Assembly: GCA_964344255.1 (NCBI GenBank)
Contig: CAYFMQ010000011.1
Coordinates: 47,974-111,973, forward strand
Origin: JAJFIE01 sp964344255
GTDB lineage: Bacteria; Pseudomonadota; Alphaproteobacteria; Rhodospirillales; Casp-alpha2
Length of the DNA stretch: 64,000 bases
Reading direction: 5' to 3'
Part shown: positions 1 through 8,023 of the stretch, piece after piece
How the letters are laid out: each line of letters opens with the position of its first letter
Position numbering within the stretch: position 1 is the first letter of the stretch
Position numbers and translations under genes: made by a program
The notes under the pieces: generated by a model
The model's input: only the letters and a program-made list of their open reading frames with translations
The model's database searches: none
What the model was told of the DNA's origin: nothing

Positions 1-885
1 GGCAACGGCCTGACCCGCCCCGTGATGGAATCCGTTGCCGGAATTCATCGCGATGCGCACCTGCCGGAGTATTCGGCGAAAACGCTGCTGGATCAGGCGA
101 AGTCGACACCTGTCAGCATTAATACGGAAGCGCCGGCACATGGCAGGAAGGCCGTGATCTACGCGACCTGTTTTTCAAATTTCAACGCGCCCGCCATCGG
201 CATGGCCGCCAAGCGCGTGCTTGCCCAGAACGGCGTCGATGCGGAAATCAACTATCCCGGCTGTTGCGGCATGCCGCAGCTTGAGCACGGCGACATCGCC
301 CGCGTCGCCGAGCACGCCCGCACGGTCGCCAAGGCCTACAAACCCTGGATTGAAAAGGGCTACGAGGTCATTTCCCTGGTGCCTTCGTGCACGTTGATGA
401 TGAAGTTCGAGTGGCCCCTGATCGTCCCCGACGACGAGGACATTGCGGCGCTTTCCAAGGCGACGTCCGATATCAGTGAATACGTTGTCGACATCGCCAA
501 AAACGAAGGTCTGGCGGATGGAATGAAACCGCTGGATGGCGGCGTGACGGTTCATATCGCCTGTCATGCCCGGGCCCAGAACATGGGACAGAAGGCGGCC
601 GACATGCTCCGACTGATCCCGGATGCGGAGATTAACGTGATTGAGCGGTGCTCGGGTCACGGCGGTTCCTGGGGGATCAAAAAGGAGAACTTTGAAACAG
701 GCATCAAGGTTGGCAAGCCCGTCGCCCGGCAGGCCGCCAAGAATGCCAACCGTTATATCGTTTCGGAATGCCCGCTCGCCCGTGACCACATCCTGCAGGG
801 GATGGACAGGCTGGACGGTGAAAAATCGACGCCGTCAGAGGATAAGCATCCCATAGAGTTGCTGGCGGCCGCTTACGGTCTTTGA
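1..885 (+). CDS. Heterodisulfide reductase-related (GlpC-like) Fe-S protein, 5' truncated
   Basis: The reading frame is open from the first base (it reads GNGLTRP before the first possible start, a GTG at 22), so this is the C-terminal part of a longer protein whose start lies off the left edge. Two cysteine-rich CCG-type modules are visible: one around YPGCCGMPQLEHGD with an upstream TCF, and one with CHARAQNMG followed by CSGHGGSWG. These are the modules of HdrB/GlpC-type subunits, which bind non-cubane or cubane Fe-S clusters in electron-transfer proteins. The missing N-terminus would normally carry ferredoxin-like CxxCxxC motifs. A DUF3501 gene follows after 30 bp. In other proteobacteria this pair often sits with rubrerythrin, so a role in peroxide or anaerobic electron transfer is plausible but inferred. 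Substrate unknown. Confidence 0.85.
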   Translation, partial: GNGLTRPVMESVAGIHRDAHLPEYSAKTLLDQAKSTPVSINTEAPAHGRKAVIYATCFSNFNAPAIGMAAKRVLAQNGVDAEINYPGCCGMPQLEHGDIARVAEHARTVAKAYKPWIEKGYEVISLVPSCTLMMKFEWPLIVPDDEDIAALSKATSDISEYVVDIAKNEGLADGMKPLDGGVTVHIACHARAQNMGQKAADMLRLIPDAEINVIERCSGHGGSWGIKKENFETGIKVGKPVARQAAKNANRYIVSECPLARDHILQGMDRLDGEKSTPSEDKHPIELLAAAYGL

Positions 886-915
886 CTTATAGAACGGATT
901 ACTTACGAAAAAGCC

Positions 916-1500
916 ATGAAAACAGAAATTACCCGCGATGACCTCATGCCCATGTCGGACTATGTAAATGTTCGCCTGGAGCGGCGTAAGCGCATGAGCG
1001 AGATCAAGAAGCACCGCCGGGTTCATGTCGGCCCGGATGCGACATTCTATTTTGAATGCTACGAGACCATGTGGCACCAGATCCACGAGATGCTCTACAT
1101 CGAACGGGGTGGTGACGAACAGGTCGAGGACGAGCTTTCCGCCTATAACCCGCTGGTGCCGAATGGCCGCGAACTGGTTGCGACGTTGATGTTCGAAATC
1201 GACGACCCTGTCCGCCGGGCGAAGTTTCTCGACGGGCTCGGCGGGGTCGAGGAAACCATCACAATCAGCGTAGGCGGCGAAACCATTACAGGCGTTCCCG
1301 AGACGGATGTCGACAGGACGACGGCGGACGGTAAGGCCTCGTCGATCCAGTTTATCCACTTCCCCTTTACCGATGAGCAAGTCGCCGCATTTCGTCAGCC
1401 GTCTGCCCAGGTCACCCTGGGCATCGGACACCCGAAATACGGTCACATCGCAATCCTGCCGGAAGACGTCCGCGAAGCGCTGTCCGGAGATTTTGCTTAA
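916..1500 (+). CDS. DUF3501 family protein
   Basis: A 194-residue soluble protein without signal peptide or membrane segment. It matches the DUF3501 pattern: an N-terminal MKTEITRDDLMPMSDY, an RRVHVGP segment, a YETMWHQIHEML helix, and the ending ILPEDVREALSGDF. The function of the family is unknown. It lies 30 bp after the GlpC-like Fe-S gene in the same direction, an arrangement I know from other proteobacteria, so the two probably form one operon. The ATG at 916 is the only sensible start, although no strong ribosome binding site precedes it. Confidence 0.85.
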   Translation: MKTEITRDDLMPMSDYVNVRLERRKRMSEIKKHRRVHVGPDATFYFECYETMWHQIHEMLYIERGGDEQVEDELSAYNPLVPNGRELVATLMFEIDDPVRRAKFLDGLGGVEETITISVGGETITGVPETDVDRTTADGKASSIQFIHFPFTDEQVAAFRQPSAQVTLGIGHPKYGHIAILPEDVREALSGDFA

Positions 1501-1543
1501 AGGTGCTTAGCGGATGTTCGGGGTTCCTTTGACTTAAATAGCC

Positions 1544-2062
1544 TTAGTCAAAGACCTCGTTCTTATAGGCGCCCCAGAAATCGACATGGCGCAGCCAGCC
1601 CTCTAAGCCGGCGGCCTCAATCCGGCACCAGCCGTTCCCTTTTGGGCAATCAATCAGCCGTCCGATGACGCCGGGTTCGATCTTTGCCTTGGTCTGGCTC
1701 TTGGCGTCGTCCTCTGCACGCAAGGACCGGACGTCACCGGTTATCAGCACGGTTCGTTTACCGCTTAGCATGCTCTGGTGAACCCAGCCCTGGGTACCCT
1801 CCCAGTCCCGGACCTTCCGCCAGGTCTCGAATTCAGCAATGATTTCAACGGGCAGGTCCTTGCGCGTGTATACCCATTCAACGGGATACTGGACGCCGGG
1901 GCCGGTCCGCATGTTGACCTCTTCGGCGCGCAGGCTGACAAACCGGGGGAGCGGCAAACCGGACGATCCTTGGGATGCGGCATAGGCCTTAAGGCCCGAG
2001 GCCGACAAAAAGACCAGGGTCAAAGCGATCAAAAGCAAAGAGGGTGATAGGTGGCGTTTCAT
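1544..2062 (-). CDS. Exported SH3-domain protein
   Basis: I start at the ATG at 2062 (MKRHLSPSLL) because it opens a clean signal peptide: basic tip, hydrophobic stretch LLLIALTLVFLSASGL, and an AYA cleavage region near residue 28. An upstream in-frame codon at 2131 would hide this signal. The mature part has two bacterial SH3-like repeats: EEVNMRTGPGVQYPVEW with a following GWVHQSML, and a second with WCRIEAAGLEGWLRHVDFWG. Such proteins act in the periplasm, often near peptidoglycan. The neighbour across the intergenic region is a divergently transcribed 2-hydroxyacid dehydrogenase; I recall the same pairing in other alphaproteobacteria. Confidence 0.85.
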   Translation of the reverse strand: MKRHLSPSLLLIALTLVFLSASGLKAYAASQGSSGLPLPRFVSLRAEEVNMRTGPGVQYPVEWVYTRKDLPVEIIAEFETWRKVRDWEGTQGWVHQSMLSGKRTVLITGDVRSLRAEDDAKSQTKAKIEPGVIGRLIDCPKGNGWCRIEAAGLEGWLRHVDFWGAYKNEVFD

Positions 2063-2413
2063 GGTATTACTGGATAGATCGGATAGGTTAAAAAATAGCG
2101 AAAAACGCAGACAAGAAAAGTACCGATACAATAGGTGTTTAGAGCTTATACGCCATTGCGGCTAGTATGGCGGATTTGAAATCCCTATCATAATTGCGGG
2201 CTGACTCCTTGAGGAATTTCAAATCCCGGGGCCATACCAGATTCGTTCATTTCTAGTGTCGGATCTGTATCAGAAATTCGTCCCGGAGTCTGAATTGAAT
2301 GATGCGAATTTCTGATACACGACACTAGACAATTCGCGGCGCACTTGCTATGGCGTGGGCAGGTATAAGGCGGATCACGCTTAAAAGCGCCGGATTGCCC
2401 CGGAGGAGAGTTC
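2063..2413. other. Divergent intergenic region between SH3 protein and dehydrogenase
   Basis: This 351-bp space separates two divergent genes. It holds the 76-bp palindromic element at 2253-2328 and, at its right end, a strong ribosome binding site (GGAGGAGAG, about 3 bp before the dehydrogenase ATG). I do not see a convincing sigma-70 promoter or an RNA gene. Confidence 0.6.
2253..2328. repeat. Imperfect 76-bp palindromic element (MITE- or REP-like)
   Basis: Left arm 2253-2280 reads CTAGTGTCG, then GATC, then TGTATCAGAAATTCG. Right arm 2305-2328 is the exact reverse complement (CGAATTTCTGATACA followed by CGACACTAG) except that GATC is absent. The 24-nt loop is 2281-2304. The outermost four bases on both sides are CTAG, itself palindromic. 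Such structure suggests a short dispersed palindromic repeat or a miniature inverted-repeat element; only one copy is in this window. It could also act as a bidirectional terminator or operator, but it has no T-run. Confidence 0.7.
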
Positions 2414-3400
2414 ATGCCCACCAAAAAACCCCGCGTTGTCGTAACCCGGAAGCTGCCGGACGCCATCGAAACCAGGATGATGGAACTGTTCGATGTGCAT
2501 TTGAACCTGGACGATACACCGATGAGCAAGGCCGACCTGATCGAGGCGGTCAAAACGGCTGATGTGCTCGTGCCGACCCTGACGGACCATATCGATGCAG
2601 GGCTGCTTGCCCAGGCGGGACCGGATCTCAAGCTGATCGCCAACTATGGCACAGGCGTGGACCATATCGATCTTGCCTCCGCCAGGCAGCGCAACATCAC
2701 GATCACGAATACCCCCGATGTCCTGACCGAGGACACGGCGGACATGACCATGGCCCTGATCCTTTCCGTGCCGCGCCGGCTGACGGAAGGCGAGCACGCC
2801 ATGCATTCCGAACAGTGGAAGGGCTGGTCGCCGACCTGGATGCTGGGGCACCGGATTTATGGCAAGCGCCTGGGCATTATCGGCATGGGCAGGATCGGAC
2901 AGGCCGTCGCCCGCCGCGCCAAGGGTTTCGGCCTTTCGATTCACTACCACAACCGCCGCCAGCTTCATGAAGATGTGGAAAACGAACTGGAGGCAACCTA
3001 CTGGGAAAGCCTGGACCAGATGCTGGCGCGCATGGACATCATTTCCGTCAACTGCCCGCACACGCCGGCAACCTATCACCTCCTGTCCGCTCGCCGGCTT
3101 AAGCTGCTTCAGTCGCACGCCTACGTGGTTAACACGGCCCGCGGCGAGGTGATCGACGAAAACGCCCTGACCCGGATGCTGATCGCCGGCGAACTGGCGG
3201 GCGCAGGGCTGGACGTGTTCGAGCACGAACCGGCCGTCAACCCGAAGCTGTTGGAACTGACCAACGTTGTTCTGCTGCCGCACATGGGGTCGGCAACCGT
3301 CGAAGGACGTATCGACATGGGCGAGAAGGTCCTGATCAATATCAAGACCTTTGCCGACGGGCACAACCCGCCGGATAGGGTTATCGGCGATACTTTCTGA
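2414..3400 (+). CDS. D-isomer-specific 2-hydroxyacid dehydrogenase (glyoxylate/hydroxypyruvate reductase type)
   Basis: A 328-residue NAD(P)-dependent oxidoreductase of the D-2-hydroxyacid dehydrogenase family. The Rossmann motif GIIGMGRIGQAVARR is near residues 154-168. The catalytic triad is visible: Arg in NTARGEVID, Glu in VFEHEP and His in LPHMGSAT. The N-terminal substrate domain contains the typical NYGTGVDHIDL segment. Members reduce glyoxylate or hydroxypyruvate, or oxidise D-glycerate; the exact substrate cannot be read from the sequence. A strong GGAGGAG ribosome binding site lies just before the ATG. It is divergent from the SH3 gene and convergent with the DsrE-like gene. Confidence 0.92.
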   Translation: MPTKKPRVVVTRKLPDAIETRMMELFDVHLNLDDTPMSKADLIEAVKTADVLVPTLTDHIDAGLLAQAGPDLKLIANYGTGVDHIDLASARQRNITITNTPDVLTEDTADMTMALILSVPRRLTEGEHAMHSEQWKGWSPTWMLGHRIYGKRLGIIGMGRIGQAVARRAKGFGLSIHYHNRRQLHEDVENELEATYWESLDQMLARMDIISVNCPHTPATYHLLSARRLKLLQSHAYVVNTARGEVIDENALTRMLIAGELAGAGLDVFEHEPAVNPKLLELTNVVLLPHMGSATVEGRIDMGEKVLINIKTFADGHNPPDRVIGDTF

Positions 3401-3414
3401 CGGACCTGAAATAT

Positions 3415-3858
3415 CTAGATAAAAACGACCGAGCCGTTCTTGCTGGTGTTGGACAGGAACGTAACCAGGCCTCCTGGCTCAACAGGGATGTCCTGACGCA
3501 GGCTCTCCGCTGACAGGTTCCGGGCCTTGAGACCCATCTCGCAAACCATGAATGTCACGCCCAGTTCGACGCATGCTGTCAGCAGGTCTTCAAACGCGCC
3601 GATTTTCTGCGACTTGAACTGATCGTCCATATCACGACCTGCGCCCTCCTGCTCGCTCAACGGCAGGTCCTGCCAGACAGGATGACCGTCATCGGCGGAT
3701 AGCATCAGGGCTTTGCTTGCGTTCATGGTGAAGAACAGCGTAACCGGCATTTCCAGCGCCGCGGCGGAGGACGCCATGGCCAGCGCGTAGTGGACCTTGT
3801 CATAATGCCCGTCGTAAACGACGATGGACAACCGTTCGATGCGATCATCCTGTGACAC
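3415..3858 (-). CDS. DsrE-family small sulfur-relay-like protein
   Basis: A 147-residue protein starting at GTG 3858. The fold pattern is that of DsrE/DsrF-like proteins: a first strand SIVVYDGHYDKVHYALAMA, then MPVTLFFTMNASKAL, then FEDLLTACVELGVTFMVCEMGLKA, and a C-terminal strand GSVVFI. The Cys in ACVELG and the one in MVCEMG sit where related proteins carry reactive cysteines. DsrE proteins transfer sulfur as persulfide or act as peroxiredoxin-like subunits. The start overlaps the end of the upstream MoeB-like gene by 14 bp, so the two are translationally coupled, in a group with cysK and an Rrf2 regulator. Confidence 0.8.
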   Translation of the reverse strand: MSQDDRIERLSIVVYDGHYDKVHYALAMASSAAALEMPVTLFFTMNASKALMLSADDGHPVWQDLPLSEQEGAGRDMDDQFKSQKIGAFEDLLTACVELGVTFMVCEMGLKARNLSAESLRQDIPVEPGGLVTFLSNTSKNGSVVFI

Positions 3859-4678
3859 AGGCTGCTCCCGCTTGGCCGTGATGAATGGATAAATCGGTTA
3901 TGGTGGGCTCATCACCGCAAAGGGGACAGCCGGGGTCAGCCTTGACCCCGATCCGGCGGAACTCGGTCGTCAAGCCTTCGTACATCAACAGCGTGCCGGA
4001 AAGGCTGTCGCCGACTCCCAGCAGTTCCTTAACGACCTCTGTTGCCTGTAAAGACCCCATAACGCCGCACAGCGCACCCAGGACACCGGCTTCGGCACAG
4101 GAGGGAATCTGGCCCGGCGGTGGGGGCTCGCGGAATATGCAGCGATAGCAGGGACCGTGCCCTCCTTCATCATCCCTAATATGGGCCTTGTAGGTTGAAA
4201 GCTGGCCGCCGAAGCGAAGGATCGCGGCGGAAACCAGCGGTCTGGCGCCCAGGTAACAGGCGTCGTTGATCAGAAAACGAGCTTCGAAATTATCCGTGCC
4301 ATCCGCAACGATATCATATTGTTCGATCAGGCCCATGATGTTGTCGGGATCGAGCCGGGCTTCGTGCGTTTCAAGGGTTATATCCGGATTGACCGCGGCA
4401 ATGGCGGCCCGGGCGCTTTCAACCTTTGCGGTGCCGATGCGGTCCGTCGTGTGCAGGATCTGGCGCTGCAAGTTGGACAGATCGACTTCATCCGGATCGA
4501 TGACGCCGATCCGGCCCACGCCGGCGGCGGCCAGGTAGAGCAATACCGGGGAACCAAGCCCGCCCGCGCCGACGACCAGGACGCTGCTGTCCAGTAATCT
4601 GGCTTGTCCTTCACCGCCGATTTCAGGCAACAGGATATGCCGCGCATAGCGCTGAATCTGGTTTTCAGAAAAGTCCAT
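3845..4678 (-). CDS. moeB: HesA/MoeB/ThiF-family adenylyltransferase (MoeB-like)
   Basis: A 277-residue E1-like enzyme that adenylates the C-terminus of a ubiquitin-like sulfur carrier (MoaD or ThiS). Visible features are the nucleotide motif VVGAGGLGSP, the DPDEVDLSNLQRQ segment with catalytic Arg and Gln, ADGTDNFEAR, the zinc pairs CYRC and CPLC, and a catalytic-loop Cys in PSCAEAGVLG. There is no C-terminal rhodanese domain, so sulfur must come from another protein; the overlapping DsrE-like gene is an obvious but unproven candidate. It lies 20 bp after cysK. MoeB and ThiF cannot be told apart safely here. Confidence 0.88.
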   Translation of the reverse strand: MDFSENQIQRYARHILLPEIGGEGQARLLDSSVLVVGAGGLGSPVLLYLAAAGVGRIGVIDPDEVDLSNLQRQILHTTDRIGTAKVESARAAIAAVNPDITLETHEARLDPDNIMGLIEQYDIVADGTDNFEARFLINDACYLGARPLVSAAILRFGGQLSTYKAHIRDDEGGHGPCYRCIFREPPPPGQIPSCAEAGVLGALCGVMGSLQATEVVKELLGVGDSLSGTLLMYEGLTTEFRRIGVKADPGCPLCGDEPTITDLSIHHGQAGAACVTG

Positions 4679-4698
4679 TACGTATTCCTGTTACGGGC

Positions 4699-5664
4699 TT
4701 AGTCGAGCCCAAGTCCCTCAAACAAGGCGGTAGACAAGTACCGCTCGGCGAAAGAGGGAAGAATGACAACGATATTCTTGCCTTCCATACCTTCCCGTTC
4801 ACCGACCTCAATGGCCGCGGCGAGGGCAGCGCCGGAAGAGATACCACAGGGCAGGCCTTCCAGTTTCGCAACCTTCCTGGACATGGTCATGGCCGTTTCG
4901 TTGCCGATCTTCAGAACCTCATCGATCAAGTCGGTGTTCAAGATGCCGGGAATGAACCCGGCGCCGATGCCCTGGATCTTGTGCGGACCAGGCATGCCGC
5001 CTGAGAGCACGGGGCTGTCTTCCGGCTCAACGGCGACGACATGAAAATCAGGGTTTCTTTCCTTGATGACTTCCGAAACGCCGGTCAGGGTGCCGCCGGT
5101 TCCGACGCCACTGATTAACACGTCGGCCTTGCCATCCGTGTCCTGCCAGATTTCCTCGGCAGTGGTAATCCGGTGTATTTCCGGATTGGCCGGGTTCTCG
5201 AACTGCTGCAGAAGAATGGCGTTCGGATTTTCATCGACGATTTCTTTCGCACGCTCAATGGTGCCGGCCATACCCTTGGTTGCAGGGGTCAGCTCCAGTT
5301 CGGCGCCCAGAAATACCAGCATCTTGCGCCGCTCGACAGACATGCTTTCGGGCATTGTCAGGATCAGCCGCAACCCTTGAGCCGCGCAGACGAAGGCAAG
5401 AGCGATGCCGGTGTTACCGGAAGTCGGCTCCACGAGGATGGCGTCCTCCTTGATCTGGCCGGACTGCTTCGCCGCGTCGATCATAGCGAAACCAATACGG
5501 TCCTTAACGGAAGCGAGAGGGTTAAAAAATTCGCACTTTCCCAGCAGGTTCGCCCTGCAGCCGGTATCTTCCGCCAGGCGGTCAAGACGAACCAGCGGCG
5601 TGCCGCCAATGGTATCGAGAATGGAATCGTATATTTTACCGCGAGGGGAAGCTGGGGTGGTCAT
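4699..5664 (-). CDS. cysK: Cysteine synthase A (O-acetylserine sulfhydrylase)
   Basis: A 321-residue PLP enzyme that makes cysteine from O-acetylserine and sulfide. The PLP-binding Lys is in NPLASVKDRIG, the substrate loop in TSGNTGIALAF, and the phosphate-binding loop in SGVGTGGTLTG. A GISSGAALAAA segment near the C-terminus is also typical. The ATG at 5664 has an AGGAG ribosome binding site 9 bp upstream. It follows the Rrf2 regulator by 54 bp and precedes moeB by 20 bp, so all four genes probably share a transcript. Confidence 0.95.
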   Translation of the reverse strand: MTTPASPRGKIYDSILDTIGGTPLVRLDRLAEDTGCRANLLGKCEFFNPLASVKDRIGFAMIDAAKQSGQIKEDAILVEPTSGNTGIALAFVCAAQGLRLILTMPESMSVERRKMLVFLGAELELTPATKGMAGTIERAKEIVDENPNAILLQQFENPANPEIHRITTAEEIWQDTDGKADVLISGVGTGGTLTGVSEVIKERNPDFHVVAVEPEDSPVLSGGMPGPHKIQGIGAGFIPGILNTDLIDEVLKIGNETAMTMSRKVAKLEGLPCGISSGAALAAAIEVGEREGMEGKNIVVILPSFAERYLSTALFEGLGLD

Positions 5665-5718
5665 ATAGGTGTTCTCCTGGGCTGGTGGCTGCTTTCAGTT
5701 GCATCCGCTCAATATAAG

Positions 5719-6174
5719 CTAAATCGTGAAATCGAGGTTCTGGCGACCTTCGCTGACGATGTTCTCGCTAACAGCACGGTTGCACAGATCGTCAATGGTC
5801 GTTTTGTTGAGGTGCTCCATCATGCCGTCCTGAATTTCGTTCAACAGGGGGCGGACGATCTGTTTCCCCAACTGGGATTCACAGACATCGGCCTCCTTCT
5901 GTTCGGCGCGTTCCATTTCGCGGACAACACTGACAATATCGCCGACAGATATACGCCGCCGTTCCCTGGCGAGTCTGTAACCGCCTCGCGGGCCCCGCAC
6001 CCCGATCAGGATGTCATTCCTGACAAGGTGTTGTAGAGCCTGTTCCAGATAACGTTTCGGGATGCCCTGACGCCGGGTGATTTCCTGGCTTTGAACAGGG
6101 GCGCTCCCGGCATGATAGGCAATATCAAGAACGGCCTCGATGGCATACAGCATTTTTTTAGATAGTCTGAACAA
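5719..6174 (-). CDS. Rrf2-family transcriptional regulator
   Basis: A 151-residue winged-helix regulator. The start TTG at 6174 is supported by a GGAG ribosome binding site about 7 bp upstream and by the family N-terminus (MFRLSKKMLYAIEAVL). The recognition region includes QEITRRQGIPKRYLEQALQHL and the wing VRGPRGGYRLAR. Unlike IscR or NsrR it lacks the three-cysteine Fe-S cluster: only isolated Cys residues near 98 and 131 are present. The position directly before cysK resembles CymR, the cysteine regulator of Firmicutes, which also lacks a cluster and works with CysK. Control of this sulfur operon is therefore a reasonable inference. Confidence 0.88.
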   Translation of the reverse strand: MFRLSKKMLYAIEAVLDIAYHAGSAPVQSQEITRRQGIPKRYLEQALQHLVRNDILIGVRGPRGGYRLARERRRISVGDIVSVVREMERAEQKEADVCESQLGKQIVRPLLNEIQDGMMEHLNKTTIDDLCNRAVSENIVSEGRQNLDFTI

Positions 6175-6222
6175 GTTGTAACTCCGTAATTCCTGTTCCT
6201 GATCTGTATGAATGATCTTAAA

Positions 6223-6678
6223 TTATCCTTGGGTTCCGGTGGACCCGAATCCGCCTGTGCCCCTGTCGCTTTCGTCGAGCATGGCGACCTCCTGCCATTC
6301 AAGCGTGTTGACCGGGGCAAGGATCAACTGGGCGATTCGCATCCCACGGTCGATTATGAAGTCGCTCTTTCCGTGATTGATAAGGATCACGCCCACTTCC
6401 CCGCGATAGTCCGCATCAATGGTGCCGGGGCTGTTCAGGACCGTAACGCCATGCTTGGCGGCGAGCCCTGAACGAGGGCGGACCTGCGCTTCATAGCCCC
6501 GGGGCAGGGCAATGGCGATGCCGGTGGGGATGACCTGGAAGGAACCCGGTGGCAGATTGACCGGACCATCGACGGCCGCCAGCAGATCCATTCCCGCCGC
6601 ATCCATGGTTGCATAAGACGGCAGCGCAAGATCGGCGCCTGATTGAAGGCGTTGTACGGGAACGGAAACAGTACTCAT
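6223..6678 (-). CDS. dut: dUTP diphosphatase
   Basis: A 151-residue trimeric dUTPase that hydrolyses dUTP to dUMP and keeps uracil out of DNA. The conserved motifs are in order: MDAAGMDLLA, RPRSGLAAKHGV, LNSPGTIDADYRGE, RGMRIAQLIL and the glycine-rich C-terminal GTGGFGSTG. Length is normal for the family. Its ATG overlaps the stop codon of coaBC by 4 bp, so the two are translationally coupled, a common bacterial arrangement. Confidence 0.96.
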   Translation of the reverse strand: MSTVSVPVQRLQSGADLALPSYATMDAAGMDLLAAVDGPVNLPPGSFQVIPTGIAIALPRGYEAQVRPRSGLAAKHGVTVLNSPGTIDADYRGEVGVILINHGKSDFIIDRGMRIAQLILAPVNTLEWQEVAMLDESDRGTGGFGSTGTQG

Positions 6679-7895
6679 GCATCAGCCTCTAACACATCTG
6701 CAATCCGGGTTGCCAAGCGGTCGGCCACGGCGGCCTTGCTCATCCGCGGCCAATCCTCGGTGCCTGTTTCATCGACCAGATGGATGACATTACTGTCACC
6801 GCCGAATGTGCCGGTATCGCTGGAAACATCATTGGCGAGAATCCAGTCGCATCCCTTTGCTTTCCGTTTCAGGGCGGCGTTTTCAGCCACGTTCTCCGTT
6901 TCCGCCGCAAACCCGATCAACAGGCCGGGACGCCGATTTCCCGCAGCACCTAACGTGCGGAGAATATCCGGATTTTCCTCCAGTTTCAGAGGAGGCAGGG
7001 GCTCGCCGGCAACCTTCTTCATTTTCTGGCCTGCTTCCTCGGCGACGCGCCAGTCGGCAACCGCTGCGGCGCAGACGGCAACGTCCGTCGGCAACGCAGC
7101 CTCGCAGGCCGCCAGCATGTCTCGCGCCGAGAGAACACGGACCACGGAAACACCGGAAGGATCAGGCAGGTTGGTCGGCCCGGATACAAGTGTGGTTTCC
7201 GCGCCCATCGCCGCCAGGGCCGAGGCGATGGCATGACCCTGCTTACCGGATGAATGATTGGCGATATAGCGGACGGGATCGATTGCCTCATGAGTCGGTC
7301 CGCTTGTCACCAACGCCCGGCGGCCGTTCAGCCGTCCCGAGAGCCGAAAAAAACGGGTGATGGCGGCTATGATGCCGTCAGGCTCCGCCATGCGCCCCAT
7401 GCCGTATTCACCGCAGGCCATGTCCCCTTCCTCGGGTCCGACAACACGGACGCCCCGAGAAACGAGGGTTGCAAGGTTCTTCTGCGTCGCTTCGTGCTCC
7501 CACATGCGGACATTCATGGCCGGTGCGATCAGGACAGGCTTGTCCGTCGCCAGCAGGGCCGTCGTCGCCAGGTCGTTCGCCAACCCGTGGGCCATTTTCG
7601 CCATGATATCGGCGGTCGCCGGCGCGACGACGACAAGGTCGGCATCGCGCGAAAGCTGAATGTGGCCCATGTCGCTTTCCTCCGTCAGGGAAAAAAGATC
7701 CTCATAGACCGTGTCGCCGGTGAGTGACGCCAGGGACATGGGTGTCACGAACTGAGATCCCGCTTGAGTCAGGACGGCGCGCACATCGATGCCCTGCTTG
7801 CGCAGGCCGCGCACCAGCTCAAGGGATTTATAGGCGGCAATGCCGCCGGAAACGATCAAAAGGACTCGATGGGCTTGTGTCACGCTTTCGTCCAA
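6675..7895 (-). CDS. coaBC: Bifunctional phosphopantothenoylcysteine decarboxylase / synthetase
   Basis: A 406-residue fusion acting in coenzyme A synthesis: CoaB joins cysteine to phosphopantothenate and CoaC decarboxylates the product. The N-terminal FMN flavoprotein domain has IVSGGIAAYKSLELVR and the PAMNVRMW active-site motif. The C-terminal CoaB domain begins near residue 190 with the Rossmann segment ALVTSGPTHEAIDPVR followed by NHSSGKQGHAIA. The start is uncertain: TTG at 7895 gives the usual N-terminus, and an in-frame GTG at 7883 is an alternative. It is coupled to dut downstream. Confidence 0.95.
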   Translation of the reverse strand: MDESVTQAHRVLLIVSGGIAAYKSLELVRGLRKQGIDVRAVLTQAGSQFVTPMSLASLTGDTVYEDLFSLTEESDMGHIQLSRDADLVVVAPATADIMAKMAHGLANDLATTALLATDKPVLIAPAMNVRMWEHEATQKNLATLVSRGVRVVGPEEGDMACGEYGMGRMAEPDGIIAAITRFFRLSGRLNGRRALVTSGPTHEAIDPVRYIANHSSGKQGHAIASALAAMGAETTLVSGPTNLPDPSGVSVVRVLSARDMLAACEAALPTDVAVCAAAVADWRVAEEAGQKMKKVAGEPLPPLKLEENPDILRTLGAAGNRRPGLLIGFAAETENVAENAALKRKAKGCDWILANDVSSDTGTFGGDSNVIHLVDETGTEDWPRMSKAAVADRLATRIADVLEADA

Positions 7896-8023
7896 ATCTA
7901 GGGGCGCAAGGTTGCGCGTTGTGAATTAACCATATTTCACGAAAATTTTGTGTGGTTACACTAATGGGACGGACGCAATACCGCAAGAACTAGATTATAT
8001 TTCTTTTATTTCAATGCCTTGAA

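Noticed and set aside
2381..3364. 327-codon open frame on the minus strand opposite the 2-hydroxyacid dehydrogenase
   Set aside because: It is antisense to a gene with intact catalytic residues, and its translation has no family features.
5173..6036. 287-codon open frame on the plus strand across cysK and the Rrf2 gene
   Set aside because: Spans two well-supported minus-strand genes and the gap between them; no recognisable domain.
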